From assembly GCF_011751765.2 (NCBI RefSeq), contig NZ_CP061169.1, positions 2,418,001-2,482,000 of the forward strand: 64,000 nt of DNA, given 5' to 3'. This document shows positions 33,417 to 42,286 of the stretch, piece by piece (the stretch's first letter is position 1; every line of letters begins with the position of its first letter). Under the pieces are notes generated by a model that ran no database searches, had not been told where the DNA came from, and saw only the letters and a program-made list of their open reading frames with translations. This DNA is from Paramicrobacterium chengjingii (GTDB lineage: Bacteria; Actinomycetota; Actinomycetes; Actinomycetales; Microbacteriaceae). A program made the translations under genes and the position numbers.

Positions 33417-34183
33417 CTCGAGGAGAAGCCCCAGTAAGCGGGCGAGTATCCCCTTCAGATCTTCGACGATCGCTTTTCCCAAACGGCCCGGCTGAGGCCA
33501 GCGCTGCGCAATCCTACGTGCACGTCCACGACCTGCTCGGGATGGCGATCTGCGATGGTCGCCTCGCTGAAAACGCCGTGATCACAGTCGAAGACCTTGA
33601 AGCCGCCACTGGTATCTCGAGAAGTGTTGTTCGGGAATCTGCTCGAGTGCTCGGATCGCTTGGCCTCCTGCGCGCGAGAAAGCGTGTGGGTCTACGGATC
33701 TTGCCAGAGAGCGAATGGAACGTCTTTGATCCCCAGATCATTCGTTGGCGACTCGAATCCTCTGAACGAGCCCGACAGATTCGAGAGCTGATCGAAGTTC
33801 GACTGGCTGTTGAGCCCGATGCAGCGCGACTCGCTAGCGAGGTTGGATCGGCCGAGCTAGCTGGGCAGATCATCAGTGTTGCGGGTGCACTGTGGACGTG
33901 CGCCGTCGAAGGCGACGCTGACGCGTTCTCGCGCAATGACGCGCTTTTCCACAGACTCATCCTCGAAGCTTCCGGCAACTCGATGTTCCTCAGGTTGTCC
34001 GGTGTGATTCGCGAAAGCCTGCACGAGCGCAATATGAGTATCCTCGGCGAAAGCCACGCGAGCATGGTGGATGTTGGACTTCATCTCGACCTCGCTCGTC
34101 ATGTGCAACGCAGGCAAGGGGAAGATGCCGCACAGGTCACACGCGAAATTATTCGTCGCACTCAGGCAGACGAAGCCGGATAG
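33413..34183 (+). CDS. FadR/GntR-family transcriptional regulator
   Basis: The 256-residue protein has an N-terminal winged helix containing TVEDLEAATGISRSVVRES and LGLLRARKRVGLRI, followed by a helical FCD effector domain with metal-ligand-like residues in FHRLILEASGN and DLARHVQRRQ. FCD regulators usually bind carboxylic acids such as sugar acids or dicarboxylates, which fits the TctABC transporter nearby. The start overlaps the preceding SDR gene. Its 3' end overlaps the convergent IclR gene by 22 bases. Confidence 0.9.
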   Translation: MTRGEAPVSGRVSPSDLRRSLFPNGPAEASAAQSYVHVHDLLGMAICDGRLAENAVITVEDLEAATGISRSVVRESARVLGSLGLLRARKRVGLRILPESEWNVFDPQIIRWRLESSERARQIRELIEVRLAVEPDAARLASEVGSAELAGQIISVAGALWTCAVEGDADAFSRNDALFHRLILEASGNSMFLRLSGVIRESLHERNMSILGESHASMVDVGLHLDLARHVQRRQGEDAAQVTREIIRRTQADEAG

Positions 34184-35034
34184 ACACCAGCTGACCCTTC
34201 ACGCGTGGCTGTCGCCCTGTTCGAGAGGACCTGGAGGGGGTTGACGAGGCGGACGCGAAGCTCGAGAAGCTCGTCGTGGAGTGCGTGGCGTGTCTCGTCG
34301 TCTGTTGTCGCGCCGACAAACGAAACGCCCAGCCCGAGTGAAGCTTGACCCACCCTTCCAGATGGAAGACTCACGGCAATACCGTGCACTCCAGGGAGCA
34401 CAGCGCCGTCTTCCACGGCATATCCTCGCTCGCGAACGAGCGCGAGCTTCCCCTGCAGATCCTCCAGATTCCGGGTACTCAGCCCCGTCCACGCGGGGAA
34501 CGCGTCAGCTACGCTGAAGCGTCGTTCCACCTCGTCTATCGAGAGCTCCGCGAGGAGTGCATTCCCTACAGCCGTCGATGCCGCAGGAAACCGATCGCCG
34601 ATACTCGCCGAAAGACGCAGCGGCGCTCGCCCCTCATGGCGCGCCAAGTACAGAACATCAGTTCCATCGAGTACCGCCACCTTGACAAGCTCGTGGCGCA
34701 TATGCGGAAGCTCTGCGCACGCAGCGTAGAAATCACGAAGCTGGTCATAGTTGGACAGGTACGCTCCGCCGAGCTCCACCGTACGTCTCCCTAGCTCGTA
34801 CCCCTCGGGTACGCGCGCGATGAGTCGACTCTCTTCCAGCTCTCTGCAAAGATTTGACGTTGTCGATTTTGCAGAGGAGATGGCCTCTGCGATCTCCGTC
34901 AGATTCTTGCCGCCCGTCGACTCTGCAAGAAAATTTAGGATCGAAATCGCTTTAGAAAGCGCGGGCACTACCGATCGCGAAGAGGAAGCTTCTTTCACAA
35001 CGCCCTTTCCAACAGTTGATATGTGGTTCAGCAT
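34162..35034 (-). CDS. IclR-family transcriptional regulator
   Basis: The 290-residue protein has the IclR winged helix (ALSKAISILNFLAES, then NLTEIAEAISSAKSTTSNLC) and the C-terminal GAF-like effector domain with ASTAVGNALLAELS and GVHGIAVSLPS. IclR proteins often govern aromatic or small organic acid use. The ATG at 35034 has GAGG five bases before it. It lies downstream of the sulfatase gene on the same strand, 67 bases away, so the two may be co-transcribed. Confidence 0.9.
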   Translation of the reverse strand: MLNHISTVGKGVVKEASSSRSVVPALSKAISILNFLAESTGGKNLTEIAEAISSAKSTTSNLCRELEESRLIARVPEGYELGRRTVELGGAYLSNYDQLRDFYAACAELPHMRHELVKVAVLDGTDVLYLARHEGRAPLRLSASIGDRFPAASTAVGNALLAELSIDEVERRFSVADAFPAWTGLSTRNLEDLQGKLALVRERGYAVEDGAVLPGVHGIAVSLPSGRVGQASLGLGVSFVGATTDDETRHALHDELLELRVRLVNPLQVLSNRATATREGSAGVYPASSA

Positions 35035-35101
35035 CCTGACCTCATTACAACATTGTGGCACCTGATGCTCGTTATCGACGCCACAGTCGATGCCGAATCC
35101 G

Positions 35102-36535
35102 TCACCGGAACGCCTTCGGCCAGGTGGAGGTCTTGAGCTCGCTCTCTGCCCGCCACCGGGAGATCACCGTACTGAGTTTGGATCGCGTCGCCAGATACGT
35201 CGGATCGTCCCACAGGTTCACCTCTTCGTTTGGATCTGCATGCAGATCGAAGAGCTGACCATAGTCGTCATCGATGAACTCCACGAGCTTGAACTGATCG
35301 TCACGAACCATCGTCATCAGTTCCGTACCGAAGAGAATGACATCGCGAGCATGTTCTGAGAACACTGCGCCCCTGCCTTGCCAGGCTTCGCCTCGCAATG
35401 CCGGCGCGAGTGACTCAGCTTCCATCCACGCTGGCGGCACAAGCCCTGCGAGTTCGAGAACAGTTGGACCCAGATCCATGTGAGCGACAAGTCCGTCGAG
35501 AACTTGTCCGGGTGCCACAGTGGGGCCCCACACGATTGCAGGGACGCGAACACTCGGTTCGTACATCGTCCATTTCTGCGAATGCCCATGGTCGTTCAGG
35601 CAGTCTCCATGGTCTGAGGTGAAGACGATGACTGTATCGTCGAGAACCCCACGCCTGTCAAGCGCATCAATGACGATTCCGACTTGTTCGTCGATCATCG
35701 AGACATTGGCCATATAGTGCCGTCGCTGTCTCTGCGTCTGCTCATCTGTGGGGTGCTCAAGGTGGACGATTCCGTCGTGATCGATGTCGAGGTGATCCTG
35801 CCGAAGCTCCTTAAGAGCGTGAGGTTGGCTCTCAATGTCGGCCTGTGTCATAGCAGGTTCCGGCATCCGCTCATTTTCATACGCATCAAGGTGACGAGGG
35901 GTCGGGTCGTACGGTGGGTGCGGTCCGGGGAATCCAATCTGAAGAAAAAAGGGCTCGTCGCCCGGATACGTGTCAAGCCAGTGCACGGCGAACCCGCCGA
36001 CGAAATTGTCTGCGTGAAGATCTTCAGGAGCTTCCCAAACGAACGCACCAAGGCGATCCTTATAGTCGGACATTGCACGATACTTTGTTCTGCGGTCAGG
36101 CTTGGTGAGCCCTCGCGCCATAAACGCTTTATCCCACTGATCCAAAAAGAACGGAAGCTTGGGGTTCGAACGATCCTTGTTCTCCACAACATGTCGCTCG
36201 TGGAACCCCACCGACGTTTCATAGGGGTAGGTATGCATCTTGCCGACATTCACGCATCGATACCCAGCCTCGGCAAGCTGCTCAACCCACGAATGATTCC
36301 ATGGATCATCGTTCCTCAGCACCCCAGTCGTATGCGGGTACAAACCGGTGAAGAGACTGGCCCTGGATGGCGCGCACGACGGCGACGTTACATAGGTGCG
36401 CGTGAACGCGGTACCTTCTTTCACCAGCCGATCTAGGTTAGGTGTTTTCGCATGCGAGTATCCGAGTGCCGCGATGGTATCGAACCGCTGCTGGTCGGTG
36501 ATGATGAAGACTACGTTCGGTCGTCCGTGCGTCAT
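35102..36535 (-). CDS. Type I (formylglycine-dependent) sulfatase
   Basis: The enzyme hydrolyses a sulfate ester. The 477-residue protein starts RPNVVFIITDQQRFDT, providing the metal-binding Asp, and has Cys54 in SPSCAPSRASLFTGLYPHTTG, the CxPSR sequence that is converted to formylglycine. Later VIVFTSDHGDCLNDHG supplies further metal ligands. No signal peptide is seen, so it is probably cytoplasmic, and the sulfated substrate must be imported. The start is at MTHGRPN; the upstream open frame has no features. The TctABC genes diverge from it, suggesting it desulfates their transported ligand. Confidence 0.93.
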   Translation of the reverse strand: MTHGRPNVVFIITDQQRFDTIAALGYSHAKTPNLDRLVKEGTAFTRTYVTSPSCAPSRASLFTGLYPHTTGVLRNDDPWNHSWVEQLAEAGYRCVNVGKMHTYPYETSVGFHERHVVENKDRSNPKLPFFLDQWDKAFMARGLTKPDRRTKYRAMSDYKDRLGAFVWEAPEDLHADNFVGGFAVHWLDTYPGDEPFFLQIGFPGPHPPYDPTPRHLDAYENERMPEPAMTQADIESQPHALKELRQDHLDIDHDGIVHLEHPTDEQTQRQRRHYMANVSMIDEQVGIVIDALDRRGVLDDTVIVFTSDHGDCLNDHGHSQKWTMYEPSVRVPAIVWGPTVAPGQVLDGLVAHMDLGPTVLELAGLVPPAWMEAESLAPALRGEAWQGRGAVFSEHARDVILFGTELMTMVRDDQFKLVEFIDDDYGQLFDLHADPNEEVNLWDDPTYLATRSKLSTVISRWRAESELKTSTWPKAFR

Positions 36536-36567
36536 TTCTCTACACTTCCTCGTCGAAGACCAATATC

Positions 36568-36584
36568 GCTGAACACTATTCAGC
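36568..36584. promoter_or_regulatory. Palindrome GCTGAA-N5-TTCAGC between the sulfatase and tctC
   Basis: Perfect six-base arms (36568-36573 and 36579-36584) surround CACTA in the 139-base divergent gap. Related TTCAG/CAGAA sequences recur around 36637-36660. It is a candidate binding site for the nearby GntR or IclR regulator acting on both sides. Confidence 0.5.
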
Positions 36585-36674
36585 ATACTGGATATGAATT
36601 CAAGTTGGCTTGATATTGCGGCTTTCATTCGCTAATGTTCAGTACTCAGAACAGCATTCAGGTCAGGAGCTTCG

Positions 36675-37709
36675 ATGATGAAGAGCATTTCCCGTAGTTA
36701 TGGCTCGCGATACGCAGCAGGAGCCAATGCGCCAATTTCACGGCAGGTGCGTAAAAAGGCCGGTGCAGCATTCGCAGCGTTTGCCTTGGTCAGTGTGCTT
36801 GCCGGCTGCACATCAGGTTCGGGAGGCGCATCAGATTCCGGTTGCGACCAAATCGACCTGATCGTCCCGTACTCCCCCGGCGGAAGCTCTGACACCGCAG
36901 GTCGCTCACTCGCGAAGATTGCCGAAGACGAATCCGGGATTACCGTGAACGTGATCAACCAACCGGGAGCCAACGGCACCACGGCCGCGACCAAGGTTGC
37001 GCAGAAGAAGCCGAAGGCCTGCGAGACCATCATGCTTCCGAACGGTCCTTTCACGTCGATGCCGTTCTTCCAGGACGTGCAGTTCACACCGGAGGACTTT
37101 GCAGCCGTAGCATCCCTTAACCAGGAAGACATCGTTTTCGTCGTGAACTCCGGAAGCGGATGGACGTCACTCGACGATCTGGCATCGGAGAAATCGCATC
37201 GCTTCACCTACGGCACAACAGGCGGTGGCAGCTATACCCAACTGGCTCAAGCCCAGACCTTCGACGAGCTGGGGCTAGACGCGACAGGGGTGCCCTTTGA
37301 GGGAAACGCTCCCGCGCTCACTGCGCTTCTTGGAAACCAAGTTGACGCCGTCGCTGCCCACCCAGGCGAAGTTCTCCAGTATGTCGAATCGGGCGATCTT
37401 ACGGCCGTCGCGGTCTTCAGCGAGGAACGCTCTCAGTATCTTAAGGACGTCCCAACAGCACTTGAGCAAGACGTCGATGTCAATATGTCGATCTGGAAGG
37501 GTCTCTACGTCAATGACGAACTCGATGAGTCCGCACTGACAGAGCTGACAGACGTTTTCGAGAAGGCCGCTGCGTCTGATGAGTTCTTGGAGACTCTCGA
37601 TTCGCTCTATTCTGCTCGGGCAGCGACGAGAACTGGCGACATGATCTCGCAGCTCACCAAGGAACGGAAAACAAACGAAACTCTGTTTGAAGATCTGGGG
37701 CTGCTCTAA
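36675..37709 (+). CDS. tctC: Tripartite tricarboxylate transporter binding protein (TctC/Bug family)
   Basis: The 344-residue lipoprotein has a long N-region, then the lipobox VLAGC with Cys45. The mature protein has the Bug-family opening IDLIVPYSPGGSSDTAGR, which forms the carboxylate-binding loop, followed by NQPGANGTTAATKVA. Bug proteins bind carboxylates such as citrate, aromatic acids or amino acids. AGGAG precedes the ATG. It is followed by tctB and tctA. Confidence 0.93.
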   Translation: MMKSISRSYGSRYAAGANAPISRQVRKKAGAAFAAFALVSVLAGCTSGSGGASDSGCDQIDLIVPYSPGGSSDTAGRSLAKIAEDESGITVNVINQPGANGTTAATKVAQKKPKACETIMLPNGPFTSMPFFQDVQFTPEDFAAVASLNQEDIVFVVNSGSGWTSLDDLASEKSHRFTYGTTGGGSYTQLAQAQTFDELGLDATGVPFEGNAPALTALLGNQVDAVAAHPGEVLQYVESGDLTAVAVFSEERSQYLKDVPTALEQDVDVNMSIWKGLYVNDELDESALTELTDVFEKAAASDEFLETLDSLYSARAATRTGDMISQLTKERKTNETLFEDLGLL

Positions 37710-37742
37710 CCAATGTCTGACCGTAGCGAGCAAGGGGAGGAC

Positions 37743-38237
37743 ATGACTTCATCAAGCGAGAACACAAGCCACGTGCTCGACTCTGAGCAGCCCGCCCAGA
37801 CGCGCGCCGGGGAAATTCCTCGTCGTCTTGCTGTGACAATCGGTTTCATCATTCTCGGGGCGGGCGCGTGTGCCTGGACTGTTTCGATAGGAATCGGAAC
37901 ACCGGACGCGCCCGGCCCCGGATTCTGGCCCTTCGTGCTCGGCCTCAGCATCATTGCAGCAGCAATCGTCTTCATGGTGGTGAACCGGGACGGCAAAGGT
38001 GAGCACTTCAGTCTCGACTCGCTCACCGGCATCGGTCTCATCGGCGCAGTGGCCGTATTCATCGTGCTCATGACGCACGTTCATTTCATCGTCGCGTCGG
38101 CATTCCTCCTCACGATCGGGCAGATTCTCGCGGGCGAGCGGAGCTGGATCAAAATCACCGCAGTGACAGTCATCACTTCAGCCGCTTGTTGGTTCCTCTT
38201 CTTCATCTTGCTTGGCGTTCCAACACCGCGTGTGTGA
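37743..38237 (+). CDS. tctB: Tripartite tricarboxylate transporter small membrane subunit
   Basis: The 164-residue protein has four predicted transmembrane helices and the TctB motif GPGFWPFVLGLSII. The ATG at 37743 is chosen because GGGGAGG lies two bases upstream; an ATG ten codons earlier has no ribosome site. It pairs with the large TctA subunit. Confidence 0.9.
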   Translation: MTSSSENTSHVLDSEQPAQTRAGEIPRRLAVTIGFIILGAGACAWTVSIGIGTPDAPGPGFWPFVLGLSIIAAAIVFMVVNRDGKGEHFSLDSLTGIGLIGAVAVFIVLMTHVHFIVASAFLLTIGQILAGERSWIKITAVTVITSAACWFLFFILLGVPTPRV

Positions 38238-38270
38238 CATGCGTTCCACATAATAAGTTCTGAGGTCTTC

Positions 38271-39824
38271 GTGCTCGACTCAATTCTCATCGGTCTTCAA
38301 ACGGCATTAACTCTAGAGAACCTACTCATGGTCCTGATTGGAGTACTTGCCGGGAATCTCATTGGTGTTCTGCCCGGCCTTGGTTCGGCAGGAACTATCG
38401 CACTGCTCCTTCCAATCACGTACGCCCTGCCTCCCGAATCGGCAATCATTATGCTGGCCGGGATCTTCTACGGCTCCGCGTACGGCGGAACAATCACGTC
38501 GGTGCTCCTGAAGATTCCTGGAGAAGCGACCACGATCGTGACGACCTTCGATGGTCACGCGATGGCGAAGAAGGGCCAGGGTGGTGTGGCGCTGGGCATT
38601 TCGGCCATCGGTTCCTTTATCGGAGGAACCATTGCCATTATCGGCCTTCTGTTTCTCGCGGCTCCGTTTGCAAAGCTGGCTCTGCAGTTCGGACCACCCG
38701 AATACGCACTTCTCGCATTTGCCGGCATCATTCTCGTTTCCTACCTCACCAATGGTGCCTTTCTGCGCGGAGCTCTCGTGGCTGGACTCGGCCTTCTTCT
38801 TGCGACGATCGGGCAAGACCCCGTGACCGGAGCGAACCGTTTCACATTCGGCGTCCCCGACCTCGCCAGCGGTATTTCGTTCGCCGCTGTCGCCATGGGG
38901 CTCTTCGGAATCGGAGAACTCATCTCGAGCGTCGAGGCGTCGAAAGGCAAACCACAGACCGCGCTAGGCTACGGGCGCGTGCTGCCGAACCGCGCGGAGT
39001 TGCGGGCATCGAGCGGGCCAATCGCCAGAGGGTCGATTCTCGGATTCTTGCTCGGAGTGCTTCCTGGCGGAGGCGCCACAATTGCATCAATGGCGTCGTA
39101 CGGGCTCGAGAAACGACTCGGTAAAGATCGCAGCCGGTTCGGGCGAGGGGCGATTGAAGGCGTGGCCGGGCCCGAGACCGCGAATAACGCGGCAGCAAAC
39201 TCCTCGTTCATCCCGCTGCTCAGTCTGGGGATTCCTGCAAACACCACAATGGCAGTGATCTTCGGAGCTCTTCTTCTGCAGGGCATTACTCCTGGACCGC
39301 TCCTTGTCAGCAGCCACCCTGAAGTCTTCTGGGGCGTGATCGTGTCGATGTTTATTGGCAATATTGTGCTTCTTGCCCTCAACATCCCTCTCGTGAAGTT
39401 CTTCACGCGCCTTCTCAATGCACCGATGCGCTTTCTTGCTCCGATTACGCTCGTCGTCACGCTTGTCGGTGTGTACAGCGTTAACAACACGATGTTCGAT
39501 GTGTGGGTGGCCCTTGCCTTCGGAATCGTTGGCTACATCTTGAAGAAGTACGGGTTCGAACCTGCTCCTCTCGCTCTAGCATTTGTACTTGGTCCGCTTC
39601 TCGAGTCCAACTTCCGCCGAAGCCTGCTGATGTCAGACGGATCATTCACGATCTTCGCGACAAGCCCCGTTGCGCTCGTCGCCCTTGTCGCGGGCGCGAT
39701 CTTCGTCGCCTTCCTCGTTATTCGTCGAGTTGCTGCACGTTCGACCTCAAAGCACTCCCCACTGCGAGGGACCGATTCAGCGTCAATCGACTCGGCGCGT
39801 CAGCCGCGCGACAAGATGGAGTAA
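38271..39824 (+). CDS. tctA: Tripartite tricarboxylate transporter large permease
   Basis: The 517-residue protein has about 12 transmembrane helices and the hallmark TctA sequence: NLIGVLPGLGSAGTIALLLP, YGGTITSVLLKIPGEATTIVT, FLLGVLPGGGATIASMASY and GPETANNAAANSSFIPLLSLGIP. It uses an ion gradient to import the carboxylate bound by TctC. It starts with a GTG and is the last gene of the tct operon. Confidence 0.95.
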   Translation: MLDSILIGLQTALTLENLLMVLIGVLAGNLIGVLPGLGSAGTIALLLPITYALPPESAIIMLAGIFYGSAYGGTITSVLLKIPGEATTIVTTFDGHAMAKKGQGGVALGISAIGSFIGGTIAIIGLLFLAAPFAKLALQFGPPEYALLAFAGIILVSYLTNGAFLRGALVAGLGLLLATIGQDPVTGANRFTFGVPDLASGISFAAVAMGLFGIGELISSVEASKGKPQTALGYGRVLPNRAELRASSGPIARGSILGFLLGVLPGGGATIASMASYGLEKRLGKDRSRFGRGAIEGVAGPETANNAAANSSFIPLLSLGIPANTTMAVIFGALLLQGITPGPLLVSSHPEVFWGVIVSMFIGNIVLLALNIPLVKFFTRLLNAPMRFLAPITLVVTLVGVYSVNNTMFDVWVALAFGIVGYILKKYGFEPAPLALAFVLGPLLESNFRRSLLMSDGSFTIFATSPVALVALVAGAIFVAFLVIRRVAARSTSKHSPLRGTDSASIDSARQPRDKME

Positions 39825-39874
39825 CCTCTCGCGTTTCTCCTTACTGCATTCCAATTTCGGCCGTATGTACTGGA

Positions 39875-40468
39875 TTAAGGGGCGAGCCTGGGCTGCACTT
39901 GGAGTCCCGCGATGAGCACGCCAACGAGAATGCGGGCCTCATAACGATCGTCCCCACCCGAATACGCGCACAGGTTTCCGACTCCGAGCATGAGGCTATA
40001 TGCCTCGATGTCGACCAGCACTTCCCCTGATTCCTTGGCCGCCGCGAGCAAGTCACCGCAAACAGGCTCGAGACGGTCGATGAAATATGCGTGGGGCCCC
40101 TCGTATCCCTTGCCGTCATTCCGCATTGCACTCGCGAGCCCGTGCTTCGTGACGAGGAAATCAACAAAGAGATCAACCCATTCCACCAACGCCGCATACG
40201 GCGATTCAGCACTGCCGAGCAACCTCGGGCCCGCTTCAGCGCAGTCCTCGACTTGATGCCGATATACGGCAATCACGAGGTCTGATCGATTCGGAAAGTG
40301 CCGATAGATCGTACCTGTTCCCACGCCCGCCTTCTCGGCGATCCGGCGCACCGGCACGTCAACACCGCACTCGACAAAAAGGGCGGCCGCAGCCTCGAGA
40401 AGAACCACTTCATTCCGCTGAGCATCGGCACGCTTTGCTCGCGTCGCCCGCTGCGCTACGTCTGCCAT
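39875..40468 (-). CDS. TetR/AcrR-family repressor
   Basis: The 197-residue protein has the TetR helix-turn-helix ECGVDVPVRRIAEKAGVGTG followed by TIYRHFPNRSDLV, and a helical ligand-binding domain. It is divergent from an aldo/keto reductase gene, and two copies of a CGGAAC-type palindrome lie between them, so it probably represses the reductase and itself. The start at 40468 matches the family N-terminus; the upstream frame is spurious. Confidence 0.92.
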   Translation of the reverse strand: MADVAQRATRAKRADAQRNEVVLLEAAAALFVECGVDVPVRRIAEKAGVGTGTIYRHFPNRSDLVIAVYRHQVEDCAEAGPRLLGSAESPYAALVEWVDLFVDFLVTKHGLASAMRNDGKGYEGPHAYFIDRLEPVCGDLLAAAKESGEVLVDIEAYSLMLGVGNLCAYSGGDDRYEARILVGVLIAGLQVQPRLAP

Positions 40469-40498
40469 CGCTGACCTCCACAGAACCTCTTGCTTAAT

Positions 40499-40537
40499 CG
40501 GAACATTGTTCCGTATAGTTAACGGAACAACGCTCCG
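40499..40537. promoter_or_regulatory. Twin TetR operator
   Basis: CGGAACA-T-TGTTCCG (40499-40513) is a perfect palindrome, and CGGAACAACGCTCCG (40523-40537) is an imperfect copy 24 bases downstream. They lie in the divergent gap between the TetR gene and the aldo/keto reductase gene, as expected for autoregulating TetR pairs. Confidence 0.7.
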
Positions 40538-40618
40538 CTTACCCATGATGGCAGATCCAACGCTGTCGAGCCAGTGGGAGCGGGGTGAGTCACACCAACA
40601 TCTCACACGGGAGACCAT

Positions 40619-41641
40619 ATGCATTACCGCACTCTGGGCAGCACCGGCATCCGCATCAGCTCGCTTTCACTCGGTGCCATGAACTTCGGGCAGATTGGCG
40701 ACGTGGCACAGGAAGAAGCCACGGCGATCGTGGACACAGCGCTTTCTGCCGGCATCAATCTGATCGATACGGCCGACATGTACGGCCACGGCGACTCTGA
40801 GGAGATCCTTGGCGCTGCGATCGCCGGGCGACGCGACGATATCGTGCTCGCCTCCAAGGCAAGCCTTCCGATGAGCGACGAGCTCAACCATCAGGGGGCT
40901 TCACGTCGCTGGCTCACCCGCGCACTCGACGACAGCCTCCGACGACTCGGAGTAGACCACCTCGATCTGTACCAGGTACATCGCTGGGATCCGACAACAA
41001 GCGATGAGGAGACGCTCTCGGCACTGACCGACTTTCAACGCGCGGGAAAAATTCGACACTTCGGCACGTCGACGTACCCGGCGTACAAGCTGGTCGAAGC
41101 CCAGTGGGCGGCAAAGGAACGCGGACTGAGTCGCTTTGTCACCGAGCAGATGTCCTATTCGATTCTGCAGCGCGGCGTCGAGGAACACGTGCTCCCCGCA
41201 GCGCAAGGCCACGCTCTCGGCGTACTCGTGTGGAGTCCTCTCGCCGGGGGTTGGCTGTCGGGCGCGATCCGGGAGGGCGCGAAGATGACGACGCGGAGAT
41301 CCGGCATCATGACTGACCGGTTCGAACTCACCGTACCGAAGAACATCGCGAAATTAAGTGCCGTCGAGAGGCTGTCACGCGTGGCAGACGACGCCGGACT
41401 CACGATGATTCAGCTCGCGCTCGGATTTGTCACCGCACACCCAGCAGTGACAAGCGCACTGATCGGACCCCGGACGCGTGCCCACCTCGACTCACAGTTG
41501 GCCGCGGCAGACACCGTCCTCACGAATGACGTACTGGATGCGATCGACGACATCGTGAAGCCGGGGCTCGACCTCGCTCCCGATGAGAAAATAGACACTC
41601 CCCCATCGCTGACGAACTCCGCACTCCGCCGCAGAAACTGA
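40619..41641 (+). CDS. Aldo/keto reductase
   Basis: The 340-residue NADPH-dependent oxidoreductase has the catalytic tetrad Asp50, Tyr55 (DTADMYGHG), Lys80 and His121 (LYQVHRWDP) and the cofactor-binding SALIGPRTRAHLDS near the C-terminus. It belongs to the AKR11/12-like group common in Actinobacteria. GGGAG lies just upstream of the ATG. Control by the divergent TetR is likely. The substrate is unknown. Confidence 0.93.
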   Translation: MHYRTLGSTGIRISSLSLGAMNFGQIGDVAQEEATAIVDTALSAGINLIDTADMYGHGDSEEILGAAIAGRRDDIVLASKASLPMSDELNHQGASRRWLTRALDDSLRRLGVDHLDLYQVHRWDPTTSDEETLSALTDFQRAGKIRHFGTSTYPAYKLVEAQWAAKERGLSRFVTEQMSYSILQRGVEEHVLPAAQGHALGVLVWSPLAGGWLSGAIREGAKMTTRRSGIMTDRFELTVPKNIAKLSAVERLSRVADDAGLTMIQLALGFVTAHPAVTSALIGPRTRAHLDSQLAAADTVLTNDVLDAIDDIVKPGLDLAPDEKIDTPPSLTNSALRRRN

Positions 41642-41647
41642 CAGCAT

Positions 41648-41685
41648 CGCTTGTCGTGTCCTCCAAAGTGAGGACACGACAAGCG
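41648..41685 (+). terminator. Strong hairpin after the aldo/keto reductase gene
   Basis: A perfect 16-base-pair stem has arms at 41648-41663 and 41670-41685 with a six-base CAAAGT loop, starting seven bases after the stop codon. No T-run follows, which is usual for actinobacterial terminators. Confidence 0.75.
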
Positions 41686-41719
41686 CGTCGATCCGTACCA
41701 AGATAGACAGGGAGGATCA

Positions 41720-42271
41720 ATGGGGGAAACGGCGCTGATGGAGTCAACCGTCGTGCGGACACGACGGTCTCTGCTGTGGCAGGGGCTGCTCGTCGTAGCC
41801 GTCATCACCGTGCCGCTCTTGCTCACCCTCTACTGGCTCGCCGTTCCCGTCGGGGCCGGCTGGTGGGTTCTCACCGCCCAGGTTCTGCTGATGGTTGTTC
41901 TCGGCATTGTCGCTGTGCGTTTTGCCATGATGAAGGTCACGATCTCGGCATCCGCGCTCGGTATCGTGCCGTTCTTCCTCCGAACGCGGGACGTTGAGCT
42001 GATCGACGTCGCCCGTGCGATCGTGCTGCGCCTGCGACGCACCGGCGCCACCGATCCCGTGCTGCAGATGTTTGTGCTCGACAGTGACGGCGCCCTGCTG
42101 CTGCGTATGCGCGGTGAGTTCTGGACGGATGAGTCGATTAACCAGGTGGCATCTCGGCTCGTTACCGCTCCCGTCGAGCACGTGCAGAACACAGTGACGC
42201 TTGATGAACTGCAGCGTTCGAATCCCGACATGCTCACGTGGTTCGAGCGGCGGCCGCAGCGCAGCCGTTGA
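41720..42271 (+). CDS. Membrane protein with two N-terminal helices, unknown function
   Basis: The 183-residue protein has two transmembrane helices (about residues 20-40 and 46-66) followed by a soluble domain in which TISASALGIVPFFLRTRDVEL begins a beta-rich, PH-like region. AGGGAGG precedes the ATG. I do not recognise a named family with confidence; small two-helix proteins with PH-like tails are common in Microbacteriaceae. It stands alone between the terminator and a convergent GNAT gene. Confidence 0.75.
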   Translation: MGETALMESTVVRTRRSLLWQGLLVVAVITVPLLLTLYWLAVPVGAGWWVLTAQVLLMVVLGIVAVRFAMMKVTISASALGIVPFFLRTRDVELIDVARAIVLRLRRTGATDPVLQMFVLDSDGALLLRMRGEFWTDESINQVASRLVTAPVEHVQNTVTLDELQRSNPDMLTWFERRPQRSR

Positions 42272-42286
42272 GCTCAACGCACCGGC

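Noticed and set aside
31599..40537. Duplicate tRNA 3' end marking the far boundary of an integrated island
   Set aside because: No copy of the tRNA-Ser 3' sequence was seen near 39.8-40.5 kb, so an attachment-site pair cannot be claimed.
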